Origin: Cunninghamella blakesleeana
Taxonomy: Eukaryota > Mucoromycota > Mucoromycetes > Mucorales > Cunninghamellaceae
Length of the DNA stretch: 64,000 nucleotides
Direction: 5' to 3'
Assembly (NCBI GenBank): GCA_017871115.1
Contig: JAFCIZ010000001.1
Location: 4,755,501 to 4,819,500, forward strand
How positions within the stretch are numbered: position 1 is the stretch's first letter; each line of letters begins with the position of its first letter. The translations under genes were made by a program, and so were the position numbers. Under the pieces are notes generated by a model, which saw only the letters and a list, made by a program, of their open reading frames with translations, did no database searches and was not told where the DNA came from. Below, in pieces: positions 37,605-50,069 of this stretch.

Positions 37605-38548
37605 ATGGTTGAATATAGGTAAAAAGTTATTTTAATCACAGGAATCTATACCATATATAGAAATTTTTTTTCTTACTAAACTCTCTATTTATTTAAATAT
37701 AAAGAGAATCTAGTACGGTCACTGAACCATCCCCGGTACATATTCAGTCATATCATAGAAATAAAGAAACGGTAGCTGATAATGAAAAAAGAACAACTAA
37801 ACAGGATAAATACTTAATTAAGCGAAACCCTCGAGATAGTCCTCGTTTTTTAGGTTGGACGTTGGCAAGATGGTTGCTTTTAATAGCTAATATTTTACTC
37901 TTTATTTACGGCACACTTTTTCTTGGATTATCAATAGCAACTTATACAAAAAGTTATGAAAGAGCGGTGGTGATTCTAATAGCTAATAATGATATTCTTT
38001 CTGTAACGTTTGGAGCTTCCCTTCTATGTGTTATCACGTCAATATTGGGATTTATAGGTATATTAAATAAGAACCGAAAACTACTGGCTATCTATTCATT
38101 AGTGTTGTGGGCATGTTTTGCATTAATTGTTACCGCTGGGTATATTGGATTTAAAACAAGAACATGGAATTTAAAAGCAAAATTAGGAGTCAAATGGCGA
38201 CATGATTATAATATGAATCAAAGAGAATTAATTCAAGATAATTTACACTGTTGTGGATTCGATAATCCTTCTGACCATGCTGCCTATTTTTCAAGATGTT
38301 GGGCTCACTCTCTTTTGCCTGGTTGTCAGTATAAATTCTATATGTTTGAAAATAATTTCCTTTTATATACTTATACAGTTGCTTTCTCCATTTTACCTTT
38401 TCATATTATTGTTATCATCATAAGTTTATTGTGTTCTAATCATGTTGAACATGTTTTTGGTAATAGAAAACGTCCACCAATACCCTATCTTGGTGAATTT
38501 AAAGATTGGAGGGAATGGGAATTAGCTAATAAACTAAAAATAAAATAA
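37605..38548 (+). CDS. Tetraspanin-like four-helix membrane protein
   Basis: Proposed exons 37605-37618 and 37714-38548 (282 aa). The tiny first exon (MVEYS) is inferred: the main frame has no ATG upstream of the first helix, and ATGGTTGAATATAG before a GTAAAA donor fits the phase. Four hydrophobic helices lie at WLLLIANILLFIYGTLFLGL, FGASLLCVITSILGFIGIL, LLAIYSLVLWACFALIVTAG and, near the C-terminus, AFSILPFHIIVIIISLLC. The loop between helices 3 and 4 has the tetraspanin CCG (LHCCGFDNP) plus RCW and GC cysteines. Fungal tetraspanins such as Pls1 act in membrane organisation during host penetration or hyphal growth. An alternative acceptor 9 nt upstream would add three residues. Confidence 0.75.
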
Positions 38549-38932
38549 ATAAATAATTGTATCTTTTTTTTTTAAAAAAAAAAAAAATGGTCATAATTCA
38601 AATAATATTATTGATAATAAATCTAGTATCTTTATTTTTATAAAATAAAATGAATTTTTTATAATAGTAATAATGCTGTTAGCTTTTTGTCGATGAAAAG
38701 CACTGAATGTAATTTCCAAATTTGTATGTGTAACATAAAAGTTTCTCCTTTTATTTTATTTCGTTTTCATGTTTTTTCTCACTTTTTTTTCCTTTTGTTT
38801 CCCCTTTTCTCTTTCTCTTTCTTTTTCTTTTTACTTTCACACATAATTTAAATATATTTATTTATTTATTTATACATATATGCTTACAAAGTTATAAAAA
38901 TATTAATAATATTAATATTAAAAAATATACCT
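38549..38932. other. Intergenic, pyrimidine-rich
   Basis: A CT-rich tract at about 38760-38835 upstream of the CM1 gene start; likely 5' leader or promoter. Confidence 0.4.
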
Positions 38933-41370
38933 ATGGAAAATCATTTTCAAGAAATGAAAGATCAATATAATGGGAATGCATCAGTTTTATCAGAAACTTC
39001 ATACACTCAAGTGTCGCTAATAGAAGATACTCAACCAGTAAGTTTATTATCACCATCTTTCCCTCCTGCTTTAAATATTACCACTAATCCAATTTTAGAT
39101 GGAATAGACGAAGATGTGATACAATCTACACCTTTATTTTTAAAGCAACAAAATCAAATTTATAATTCACCATCAGATATAGTACGAAGTAATAACTCTA
39201 ACATAGTGGATAAATTCGATATTAACAATAATAATGATTCCTCTCCTTTATCTTCTTCTACGTTTGACTTTATAAAAGATATTCCAACATCTACTGAAAA
39301 TGGTGCCACCGAATCTAAAGGATTGTTACATAAAAATCAAAAAAATGAAAGAAGATCAACTACTTTAACCGTAAAAGAACAAGAAAAGGTATTTACGAAT
39401 ATTATTTTTAATGTATAAATTTATGTAATGGGAATAATATAGTAATAGTGACAATTAAATCTGATTGTATTTAACTATTTTTTTTAGACAATAGATATAT
39501 TGAGAAAAGAAAATTTTGGGTTAAAAATGAAAATTTATTATCTTGAAAAGCGCCTTGATGAACTTTCACCTGATCAAAATGATAATGCAATTCGTGAAAA
39601 TATTGATTTAAAAGTGAATATACAAACGTTATCTCAAGAATTGAAAAAGTATAAAAAAATGATATTAGAATTAAATAATGCAATTTCCATTCTACAGCAA
39701 GAACCAAGGGGCATGTCAGAAGAAGAGCAATTAGAGTACCAAAATGCTTTAGCAAGTGCAGATGCATATAAAACAGAAAACGATCAATTGAAAAATCTAA
39801 TATCGGACCAAAGAATGGAAAATGCAAGATTAAGGGTACAAATTCAACAGCAAGGAGATGATGTGTGGACTAATAATACAAACCACAAAAATATCAATAG
39901 TAGTGTTAGTAGTAATGGTACTAGTGGCAATAGTAGTGTTAATAGCAGTGGTAAATATAAGGAAATGGAAGCGTTTAAAAACAAATACGTTCAAGCAAAA
40001 CAAACTATTCAAGAACAGAATGAAATTATTTTAAGATTACGATCTCTTATCAAAAACCCAACTGAAATAAATCAATACAAAAATATTCAAAATGAATTAG
40101 AGTTGGTAATATTATGCATATACACATATTTATATATATATATATATGTATACAAGTATTGTACTCACTTTATATTGCTTTTTAATTTTTTATTTATATA
40201 ATTTGTCGTAGAGAAATGCTGACCTAACAACACAATTAAGACAAAGAATTAAAGAATTGGAAGAAAAAGAACGGGGAATTGAAGAACTATCGCAACTTTT
40301 ACACGATAGTAAACAAGATTTAAATGAAAAGTGCTTAAATTATGAAGTATTAGAAGAAAAATATAATCAATTAAAATCTGACTATGAAGAATTACATGAA
40401 AACACTAATCAGCTACAATCCGAGTTAGATCAAAGAGAACAAGAAATAATGCTGTTAGAAGAACAAATAATTAAAGTAGTTAACCATGCAGAATCTTTAG
40501 AAAAAAAGAAAGATAGTTACCAAACAGATATGAACCTTCATCATGAAACAATGGAAGAAATGAAACAGCAATATGAACATGATCTACAATTATTGGAAGT
40601 GAAGTTTCAACAAGTAGAACAATCCATTAGAGAAAGAGATGTAAGGATTGCTAGTTTGGAGGGGAACTTTGAAGCACAGCAAGGACAAATGGAAAGAGAA
40701 AAGCAAATCTATCAAGAAGAAATAAAGGATTTAGAGGAACAAATAAAGCAATTACAACAGCCTAATGAAGATGTGAAAATGGAGGTAAAACAGTTACAAA
40801 AAAGACTTCAAGAAGCAGACCATAGATTGAAAAGAGACCGTAAAGTTGCCAATCAAGCATTACACGATTATATGAACTCGCAGAAATCACTTTCTCAAAA
40901 ATTAGAAGCAATATCAAAAAGAAATGAATTGTTAACATCATTATTAAACCAATATCAGCATAAACCAAACGTAAATAGTAAAACACGATTATTAGCTCAA
41001 TTAAATCAAGAATTACACCATGAATTGGAAGAAAGAGATCGACTTTTAGAAAAGGAAATTTTAAGGGCTCAACAACTAGATGAACTTTATACTCAATCAT
41101 TAGAAGAATTAAAAAAAAAGGAGCAGCAGCTTATTAGAAGGGATAACATGATGACAAAAACATTGGAAAGAATAGAGGTAACTATTTTACTAAAATATAT
41201 TTCGGATCTCATGGATATAAAACCAGTCCATTTAATTCTTTTAACTATATAATTTGATTTAGAGTGATAAAGAGCGCAAAGAAGTACTTGAAAATATTTT
41301 AAGAAGGCAAGTTACTGATGATCTTGATGATGTTAGGAAATCATTTGACTCTTCAACTACCCTCGAATAA
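38933..41370 (+). CDS. CM1-domain coiled-coil protein (Mto1/Pcp1-type gamma-tubulin complex tether)
   Basis: Four exons, 38933-39388, 39488-40105, 40212-41177 and 41263-41370 (715 aa), all phase 0. The N-terminal 140 residues are Ser/Asn-rich. A CM1 motif follows at about 147-185 (TVKEQEKTIDILRKENFGLK, then MKIYYLEKRLDEL), split by intron 1. CM1 recruits and activates the gamma-tubulin ring complex in Mto1, Pcp1, Spc110, Cnn and CDK5RAP2. The rest is almost continuous coiled coil to the C-terminus. It therefore probably anchors microtubule nucleation at the spindle pole body or cytoplasmic sites. No PACT or MASC targeting domain is obvious at the C-terminus, so which paralogue it is stays open. 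Confidence 0.88.
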
Positions 41371-42052
41371 CAAACAAAAATGTGTATATAAATATATATT
41401 TATCGCTTATCTATTATACAAACTACATACTCACTACATGCATTTCATTTATTATCGTAATTTTTTTTACATACATTCATATATTTATTCTTTTACTTTA
41501 TTTATTTTCTTTAAAAAAAAGGCAAAAAAAAAAAAAAATATGGTCAGATTATATTTTAAATATGATTTTATGCCAATTTTGTACAACATCAAATATATTG
41601 AAAAGTTCTATTTTAACCCAAGTATAATGGGACCTAATTGGTTGATAATATAAAAACGTATTATTTTAAGAGTTTTAAAAAAAAATACAATATAATAATA
41701 TATAGTAATGTAATATAATGTAATGATATATATATGTGTATATATGTATAAGCAGTAGTAAGATATAAAAAAAAAAACTTCAAATATATGCATAAAGGAC
41801 TACTTTAGAGCTTTATATAAATGATAGCTATATTTTGTTAATCTCTAATATATATATTTGGAAATGTATGTGTCCCCAACAAAGGATTTACTTGATTTGC
41901 TACAAAAAACCGTCCCAGCCGAAATAAGGGGTTTTTTGGAGCATAAATACGTATTTAACACCAATGTTTTTTTCATTCTTTCTCTTTTCTTTCTTCTTCT
42001 TTTATAAATATCTATATATTTATATTAATTTATATTTTCTTATATTAAAAAT
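41371..42052. other. Intergenic, 3' flank of CM1 gene and pyruvate kinase promoter
   Basis: AT-rich. A locally GC-richer patch at about 41915-41940, with a CCGTCCCAGCCG-type core, is the only promoter-like feature upstream of the highly expressed pyruvate kinase gene. Confidence 0.45.
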
Positions 42053-42187
42053 ATGTCAAGATTTGTCCCTGAAATTACTTCCAACGTTCAATGGATCTCA
42101 CAAATGAATGTTGATATAGAACCTACTGCTGGTCGTAAAACAAGTATCGTTGGTACTATTGGTAAGTGGTTATTGTTATTATTATAG

Positions 42188-42247
<60 letters not shown>

Positions 42248-44288
42248 TAGAGCACAGTTGTACCAAAATATTCATTTTGTTATATTACTATTATAGGTCC
42301 TAATACAAACAGTGTTGAAATGATTACTCAACTTCGTAATGCTGGTTTAAACGTTGTTCGTATGAATTTTTCTCATGGTTCTTATGAAGTAATATATAAA
42401 TATATAATAAATAAAACGATGATAATAAATATAATCATCACAGATACAAATAAAAACAAAGAGGGGATAATACGTAATAAAAGTGAAGAGGAAATACATG
42501 ATAAAACTTTTTTATCGCGTTTTTTTTTCCTCTTTTTTGTTGGGGATGTTATGGCAAACAGATATCCTTTTTAAAATTTTGATGCGGAGATCTATAAAGA
42601 TAGAGAAATCAAAATGCATAAGTATCTAACTTTGATATTTTTTATTACAACTATTATTTAGTACCACCAATCTGTTATTGATAATACAAGAAAAAGTTTT
42701 GAATGTAAGTAATAATAAAACAGTATTAATATTAATATAAAAAATACGAAAACAAATAAAAGTTGATATTCATGTATTTATAATCTATCTACTACTTTTT
42801 TTTAGTATACCCTGGTCGTCCTGTTGCAATTGCTTTAGATAACAAAGGTCCAGAAATTCGAACCGGAAATATGAAAGATGGTGTAGAAGTACCAATTACA
42901 GCTGGACATGAAATGATTTTCAGTACAGAAGATCAATATATCGATAGTTGTAATGGCGAAGTGATGTATTTGGATTATAAAAACCTTCCTAAAGTTATTA
43001 AAGAAGGTAAAAAGATTTACGTTGACGATGGGGTCCTTTCATTTGATGTATTGGAAGTAGTAAATGATACAACTGTACGTGTACGTGCTTGTAATAACGG
43101 TAAATTATGTTCAAGAAAAGGTGTTAATTTACCTGGCACAGATGTTGATTTACCAGCTCTTTCCGAAAAAGACAAGGCTGATCTTAAATTTGGTGTACAA
43201 AATAAAGTGGATTTAGTATTTGCATCTTTTGTGCGCCGTGGACAAGATGTTAAAGATATCCGTGAAGTTCTTGGTGAAGAAGGTCGTCATATTAAAATCA
43301 TTTCAAAAATAGAAAATCATCAAGGTGTTCAAAACTTTGATGATATTTTAAAAGAAACAGATGGTGTTATGGTTGCTCGCGGTGATATGGGTATCGAAAT
43401 TCCTTTAGAACGTGTGTTTATTGCCCAAAAAATGATGATCAAGAAATGCAATTTAGCTGGAAAACCTGTTATTTGTGCCACCCAAATGTTGGAATCTATG
43501 ACTTATAACCCTCGCCCTACTCGTGCTGAAGTATCAGATGTTTCTAATGCTGTATTAGATGGTGCAGACTGTGTCATGTTATCAGGTGAAACTGCTAAGG
43601 GCAGCTATCCAGTGGAAGCCGTCAGAACTATGCATGATATTTGTTTATTAGCTGAAAGTGTATTATGTTATCCTGCTGTATTTAACGAACTTCGTCAATT
43701 AACTGCTTTACCTACTGAAACAACTGAAACTGTCGCTGTTGCCGCTGTTAGTGCTGCTCATGAACAAAAGGCTGGTGCCATTATCGTTTTATCTACTTCT
43801 GGTAATACTGCTCGTCTTTTATCTAAATATAGACCCGAAGCTCCTATCATTGTTATTACTCGTAATCCTCAGACTGCCCGCCAAGTACATTTATATCGTG
43901 GCTGTTTCCCATTCCATTATCCTAAAGCAAGCTCAAAAGCAGCTGGTGGTGCCCGTTTAGCTATTCCTCAAACTACTTCTGCCGCCTCTTCAGCTCATCT
44001 TAGCCCTGCAGAATATGCTCCTTGGCAAGAAGATGTTGATGCAAGAATTATGTGGGGTATGGAACAGGCTATTAAATATGGTTTATTGAAGCATGGTGAT
44101 CCTATTGTTGCTGTCCAGGTAATGACGAATAATATATATATATAACTTATTGATCTATTGATTTATTGATTTATTGATTTATTGATTTATTGATTTATTG
44201 ATTTATTTATTGATTTATTGATTTAATTTAGGGATGGAAAGGTGGCTTGGGTAATACCAACACTTTACGAGTCTTATATACTCCATGA
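42053..44288 (+). CDS. PYK1: Pyruvate kinase
   Basis: Five exons, 42053-42161, 42297-42388, 42662-42704 (43 nt), 42806-44118 and 44232-44288, giving 537 aa. Family blocks in order: [91 protein letters not shown] and [20 protein letters not shown], then [13 protein letters not shown] and the allosteric C-domain. It catalyses phosphoenolpyruvate + ADP to pyruvate + ATP, the last step of glycolysis, in the cytosol. Strong codon bias and a GC-richer coding sequence fit high expression. Introns 1 and 4 are filled with tandem repeats. Confidence 0.97.
42188..42245 (+). repeat. (AC)n(AT)n microsatellite in PYK1 intron 1
   Basis: About 12 AC units followed by about 16 AT units. Confidence 0.95.
44149..44225 (+). 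repeat. 8-bp tandem repeat (TTGATTTA)n filling PYK1 intron 4
   Basis: About nine copies of TTGATTTA with minor slips run almost to the acceptor; each unit contains a TTGAT branch-point-like core. Confidence 0.9.
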
Positions 44289-45364
44289 AAGGATTAGAAT
44301 AATTCTTAAGGTATTCTCTTTTAAAAAAATATGTAGCTTCTTTACAACCATTTTTATGAAATAAAAAAAAAGAAAAAAAAAGAAAAAAAGCTCTTTAGTC
44401 TATAAAATAATAATATATAAATAAATGCTACACTTTCATGCACTTTATATATTTAAAACTTAAAAAATATCCCAAAGTGAAGCAAAGAAAATATCAGTTG
44501 CAGTTAAATCAAGATACAATCTAAATTGATAAAATAAAACAGTTCTATGTGTAATTTGATATATCATTTAAAACGTTGAAATTCCGAACATGACCTTTTG
44601 CTATGATATTTTTTTATCTCCAGAAATATAATTTTTTTACAATATTTAAATGCATAATTTTTCACTTCCATTTTTTAAGATACTTTATATTAACCAATGC
44701 TCCATAATAATGATATGACTGTATTTTTCAAATCCTAGAGTTTATTTTTACACCTTTTACAGTAAATGACTTTATAATAAATAGATAAAGGAAAGTACAA
44801 AAATATCACTTAGGTTACCCCTTGCAACTTGAAAAAGTAAAAATAAAGAAGCAGCCCTTTCTAATTTTTTTAGATGTAAAAAATCACTTTTTGAAATACT
44901 TTTTAATTAATAAATGTTTATTAAAAGTAATGCTATTCGATAATAATCCATGTTTTAAAATGATTATAGTATAAAAACAGCCATAGGGTTATATTTTATT
45001 GAAGCTTTTAAAAATCAGATGGATTTTACGTAGGAAGAGGACTAGTATATACTTTTCTTTTTGCCTTTTCAGATTCATATCAGAATATATGTGCCAGAAG
45101 TAGATTTAAACATACATTTCATTTAAACATAAAGCTAACTATAATAATTATAAAATTTCGATATTTTCAAGATAATTAATTGCTCCCTTTGGAAATTTCA
45201 TCTTTTTTTAAAACCATGAACATAAAGAAAAAAAGGATTATATAAAATAATTTACTTCAAAAAATATATAAAGGTAATATTTTTTAAGAGTAAAAAAGAA
45301 GAGATATACATATATAAGAAACCATTATATTTCCATGGCAATAAATTTATTTTTTCTGGAATAA
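44289..45364. other. Intergenic between convergent PYK1 and ARPC1
   Basis: AT-rich; no conserved coding content recognised over 1.1 kb. Confidence 0.5.
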
Positions 45365-46751
45365 TTATATTTTCAAACTGGCTAAATCGGTAGCAAGTTG
45401 GTTAGAATCAAATTGCCAAAGAACTACTTTACCATCGACACCACAGGTAGAAAATTGGGTAACATTTTCACGGGTACCTGAAAAGACGCGGATTTCACTA
45501 TAGAAATGTATTTGTGTATATATGTAAAGTTAATAAATGTGCTTAAAAGTATAAACATACATGTATACATATACTTACTTGATTGTATTTTGGTGGGTTG
45601 TTAATAGAACTGTATCTTTATCTGTTTGGCCACGCGAATCCATAGATCTAAATCTATTCATTACTGAAGAAGCCGATGACGTCTTTTTTTTACCAATGTC
45701 TAAAGAACCAGAAACTTCCCAATGTTGGTCATCTTTTGTTTCAATTAAAATGGGTGCACAATCAAAACCAGCACCAATAATTTGTTTTTCATTTGCCCAA
45801 ATTAATGAACGACATGGTAAAGAGACAGATTCTACAGAAAGAACTACTGGTCCATTTTCAGAAGGAAACGCCACATTAACAGTGGCATCATGTCCAGCAA
45901 AAGCAAGTCGATCACCAGAAGGTGAGAAAGCAACAGAGTGAATCCAGCCACCACGACCATTGCTAAATTCAGCACATACAGTATTAAAAGGCAGCTTATC
46001 GCCCCATACAGTAGGTGATGGTTTCTTATCCAAACCTTTAATAAAAGAGGAAAAGACACGAGCTTTCATATCAGCAGAGCCTGCAGCTAAGAGAACATTA
46101 TTAGGATGCCAGTCTAATGAAAGAACCGTACTACGAATAGGTTTTTTTAAATGCTTTGATGCCCACCAATCATTATCTTCTTCAAAGTAACAAACAGCAA
46201 TACATCTTGAACCACTAGCTACTGCAAATTTTTCTTCGTTAGGCGACCACCGTACAAAAGTTGCTGCTCGGTTTATACGAAGTAATACTAATCCAGGTTT
46301 CCAATTACCATCAGGCTCTTGAGTCCATACATATGCATTACGGTCTTGGGAGCAAGTGACAATACGATTAGTATTTGGTGCAAAATCAATACTAGTAATA
46401 ACTTTATCATGCTATTTGAAATAAGAGTAAAAATAAAATAAAGTCATTACAGTGATAAATAACAACAAAAATAATAACAACAGTAACAATGCCTTACTCC
46501 TTTTAATGTAGCCTCAAGTTTCCAATTAGATTGACCATGCTCATATATTTGAGCATCATTAGTATTAGGACATACTACTAATTCTATTTTTAAAATGATG
46601 TTACGTGTTTAGCAATTCTAGAGCTTTACTTTTTTAAAATATTGATCCATATTTATATATATATTCAATTTATTTTATACATACTATTTCTATTAAAAGA
46701 ATGAGCAGTAATAGGTGCAGTTGAAATATCGTAACAGATTGGATTAGCCAT
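45365..46751 (-). CDS. ARC40: Arp2/3 complex subunit 1 (ARPC1/ARC40), WD40 propeller
   Basis: Four exons, 46751-46685, 46583-46498, 46411-45579 and 45497-45365 (372 aa, typical for ARPC1). WD40 blades are visible throughout: HDKVITSIDFAPNTNRIVTC, NAYVWT, NRAATFVRWSPNEEKFAVAS, IRSTVLSLDWHPNNVLLAAG, GWIHSVAFSPSGDRLAFAGH and a final STCGVDGKVVLWQF. ARPC1 is the beta-propeller subunit that holds the Arp2/3 complex together and contacts ARPC4/5 and activating WASP-family factors; the complex nucleates branched actin for endocytosis. The conserved insert between blades 6 and 7 (about residues 290-330) contains RFRSMDSRGQ. Confidence 0.95.
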
Positions 46752-47394
46752 TGTTTATGAGGACTCTATCAGTCAACTCTAAATTAAAAAAAATAGATGT
46801 ATAAAGAAGCGTTTTTAAAATTGGTGAGAAAAATTAACTCTAAGTCTGATATCGGATAATCTTTTTTATTTTTGAAACTAAATTTAACTCAGCATCCAAT
46901 GAGTTTTAACTTCTTAATTCATAAATACCCGTTTTTTCATTTACAAAAATACATTATTTCACTTTACATAACATAGTACCATACTTTTTTTATATATTTG
47001 GCATCTAGAATATAATTATTTTAAAAATTACATAATATATATTATTATATGTACATAATTAGAAAAAAACAAATAACAATAAACATAGTAATACAAATCT
47101 TACATATTTATACATTTATAAAGCTTTTTAACTCGTAAATATGTATAGACATTTTTTCCCTTGTACATGTAATGTATAAAATAATTTATTATGAATATTG
47201 TTATTACATTTAATTGAACTAATAAATAGGATAGTTTAATGAAAATGAAAAGAAAAAAAAAAAGATCTAAGGTTACAATAAATATGAAATAATTAAAATG
47301 GAAATATATATATATATATCTATATATATGTGTATGTAGTATATGTGTATGTAGTATATGTTTATGTATATGTATATAAATGGAAAAAAATCTA
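46752..47394. other. Intergenic, ARC40 promoter and carrier 3' flank
   Basis: AT-rich; contains TATG-type short repeats at about 47310-47390. No gene is recognised. Confidence 0.5.
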
Positions 47395-48781
47395 CTAAAT
47401 AGCATTTAATAAATCTTTACATGTTTCATATGTAACAAAACTAACACCAATAGCCGGAGCAACCTTTAAATAATTAGGAATGAGTCCTTTATAAAGGGAT
47501 TTAATACCTTCACGTCGAACCATTGTAGTAATAGCATCAATAGTTCCATTGTATTTATAGCCTGCAGATGTCATACCTGCTACTTGAAATCGACGACGTA
47601 GCACATCCAAAGGATAAGTAATAGTTTGAGCAATAGAGCCTGCCAAAGCACCACATACCAAACGTTTTGTAGGGGTTTCGTTATCAATATAAGATTTCAT
47701 TGTTTCATAACTCCAAAAACTAATAGCAACATAGGGGGACACACCTAAAGTAGTAGGAATTAAGCCACGATATAAACCAGGTATCCCTCCCTCAGTACGA
47801 TATATGGTCAATAAAGTAGGTATAATGCCAGGTAGTTTTTTTACTTGAGAAATACTAGTGGTTGTTTGGTTCATTTTTAATGAAGCTGATTGAATAGCTA
47901 ATCTTGTTTTGACCATATCTAGAGGGTAAGTGCATACTACTGATACAATACCAGCTAAAGCTCCAGATATCAAACGTTGGGATGTATCTAATTCTGTATG
48001 GCCATCCTTCATTAATAAACCTTTAAAGTATTCATACGCTGCAAACTGTGATGCACTATAAGGTATTATTCTAATGACGTTAGTCCCATTTCCTCTCATT
48101 AAACCTACTACCCCTTCTTCTTGCCACATCTTTTTTAAAGTTGGTAATACACCTTGATATGAAGGCATCTCTGGTCCTTGAACCTATTTTTTTTAAAAAA
48201 AAAAGATGCGCATGAAAGCATGTGATTTTAAAAATAGACACATATAAACAAAAATTCATTTTTAACTTTTTTTTTTTTTGGTACCTGGAATAATATTTTC
48301 ATTCTTTCCATAGGGTTTACAACTGTACGGGATACTGCACCAGCCATTCCTCCAGCAATGAGATGTTTCATTGTATCAGACAGCAAGAATTGATGCCAAG
48401 TATTAGATGCTGAAGTACTCGTATGCTCAATAAGAATATTAATTTGTTCGACCGAAACTAATGGGTGATCAAATAAACGGGCAAATTCGGTATATGAATA
48501 TTGTATTTTAGATTCTAACGATATTTTTGTTTTTAGTTGATTTAAGATTACCTACTCAAATATGAAATGAAATAAACAATATATGATTTAGATGATATTC
48601 AAGTAATGATTATAATAGTTATTATAATATAAATAATAGTGCTGATTACTTCGTTTATTAATGTTGGAGATTTATCAAATACTGCTAATAAGTCATTGGC
48701 TTCAATTAGTCCATCTTGATCATGATCAAGAGAAGCGAACAATTGCTCAATACTCCAGTTTTTAGAATTCCCTTGGAGCAT
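47395..48781 (-). CDS. EF-hand mitochondrial carrier (SCaMC/Sal1-like, ATP-Mg/phosphate type)
   Basis: Three exons, 48781-48650, 48551-48285 and 48183-47395 (395 aa). Exon 1 encodes one EF-hand (SLDHDQDGLIEANDLLAVF). The rest is a standard mitochondrial carrier of three repeats: the first repeat's signature is varied to PMERMKILFQ, the second is YPLDMVKTRLAIQ and the third YPLDVLRRRFQVAG. SCaMC/Sal1 proteins exchange ATP-Mg for phosphate across the inner membrane under cytosolic calcium control. They usually have up to four EF-hands; only one is seen, so the N-terminus is short or further exons lie upstream. An in-frame stop just before the ATG supports the start, within the limits of splicing. 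Confidence 0.85.
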
Positions 48782-48800
48782 TATTTAAATGATATATATA

Positions 48801-48838
<38 letters not shown>

Positions 48839-50069
48839 AAAGAAAAAAAGAGAAAGGGGGAGAAAATGATAATAAAAAAAAGGATCGGCTGAGAGTAAAT
48901 CTTAATCATAAAATCAATATAAAAGTTTTCTCTTAAATAATAATAATAATACAAATATATTTTACTTAGTAACTTTACCACCATGTATTGAGGTACGTAT
49001 ATATACATGTAGCTGAATCCATCTTGTAAACATAATACACTATGATCAATAAGCACAGTAAAGGTATTATTAAAATATAATCAAATAAATTTAGAAACCC
49101 AGCCTTCAAAATGAGTCAACCAAGACCACTGATTTTATTCAATATACAAATATAGAATTTTTTACAACCAGATAGTATACCCGATTAATAAATGAGCCCA
49201 ATTGTTGAATTACGCTGTAATCTGCTCTCGTCATAAATTAAACTTATATTTATGAAATATTCTTTTTTCAAACCCTCTTATACTAATGATAAATAAATCG
49301 ACTATATACTGCAGATAACTGAGAGATACAAGTATTTTGGAAATAGGAATAAATATATTTATAATACACATCAAACCCAAAATTCTGGTATAGTCCTAAT
49401 TTGGAAGTAAATAAAGTAAAGCATAAATAAAATAAAATAAAAGGTTTATTATAAAGAGAAATAAATCATTAATTGGATAGCATATGAATCAATTTTACAT
49501 TACTATTAAACTGATAAATAACCAAAGTACAATAAAGGTAAAAAAATGAGATGCAATACGTAATATTCGAAGCGAGCTTTCAAATTAACAAAATAATGAA
49601 GAAGTATAACCTAATATGAATAAGGATAGCCTATGCTTATAGTATACATTAATGTATTTTACTTACTACCTATATTAAAGCTTGTTTGCTTTATTGCAAT
49701 AAATAATTAAGGTATTTGTTGGTAATATTATCTTTCTATACTGGTGTTTTTAGATTCTAATAATAATTGCCTAACCTTTTTTTATTAAAAAAGCCTCTGA
49801 TTATTGTAACCATATAAATAACTATAAAGTGGTTTTTTATTTAGTTATTCTGAATCCTAGTCAAATATTACAATCACCAACGCTTTAGTAATTGTTAATA
49901 TATCTTTTATTTTGTGAAAGATGGGATAGAATGGAGAAAAAAAATTACCTAAAGGAGAAATTGCACAAAAAGTTTTTAATTACATTTTTGGACTTTATCG
50001 TTTTCTCATTCTTTTTTCTCTCACTTTCACCTTTTTTTTGTAAAAAACTTCCATGACATTCTAGATGGT
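48782..50069. other. 1.3-kb intergenic between divergent genes
   Basis: Poly(A) of about 36 nt at 48801-48836, otherwise AT-rich without recognisable genes. Additional 5' exons of the carrier could lie here, but none was convincing. Confidence 0.45.

Noticed and set aside
41318..41653. 111-codon plus-strand open frame downstream of the CM1 gene
   Set aside because: Composed of Tyr/Ile/Leu/Phe/Lys from AT-rich DNA; it overlaps the 3' end of the CM1 gene in another frame and has no splice or homology support.
43739..43960. Leu-rich alternative frame inside pyruvate kinase
   Set aside because: Out-of-frame shadow of the PYK1 exon.
47100..47405. 101-codon minus-strand open frame downstream of the carrier
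   Set aside because: Encoded by TATG/AT repeats of the 3' flank; low complexity.
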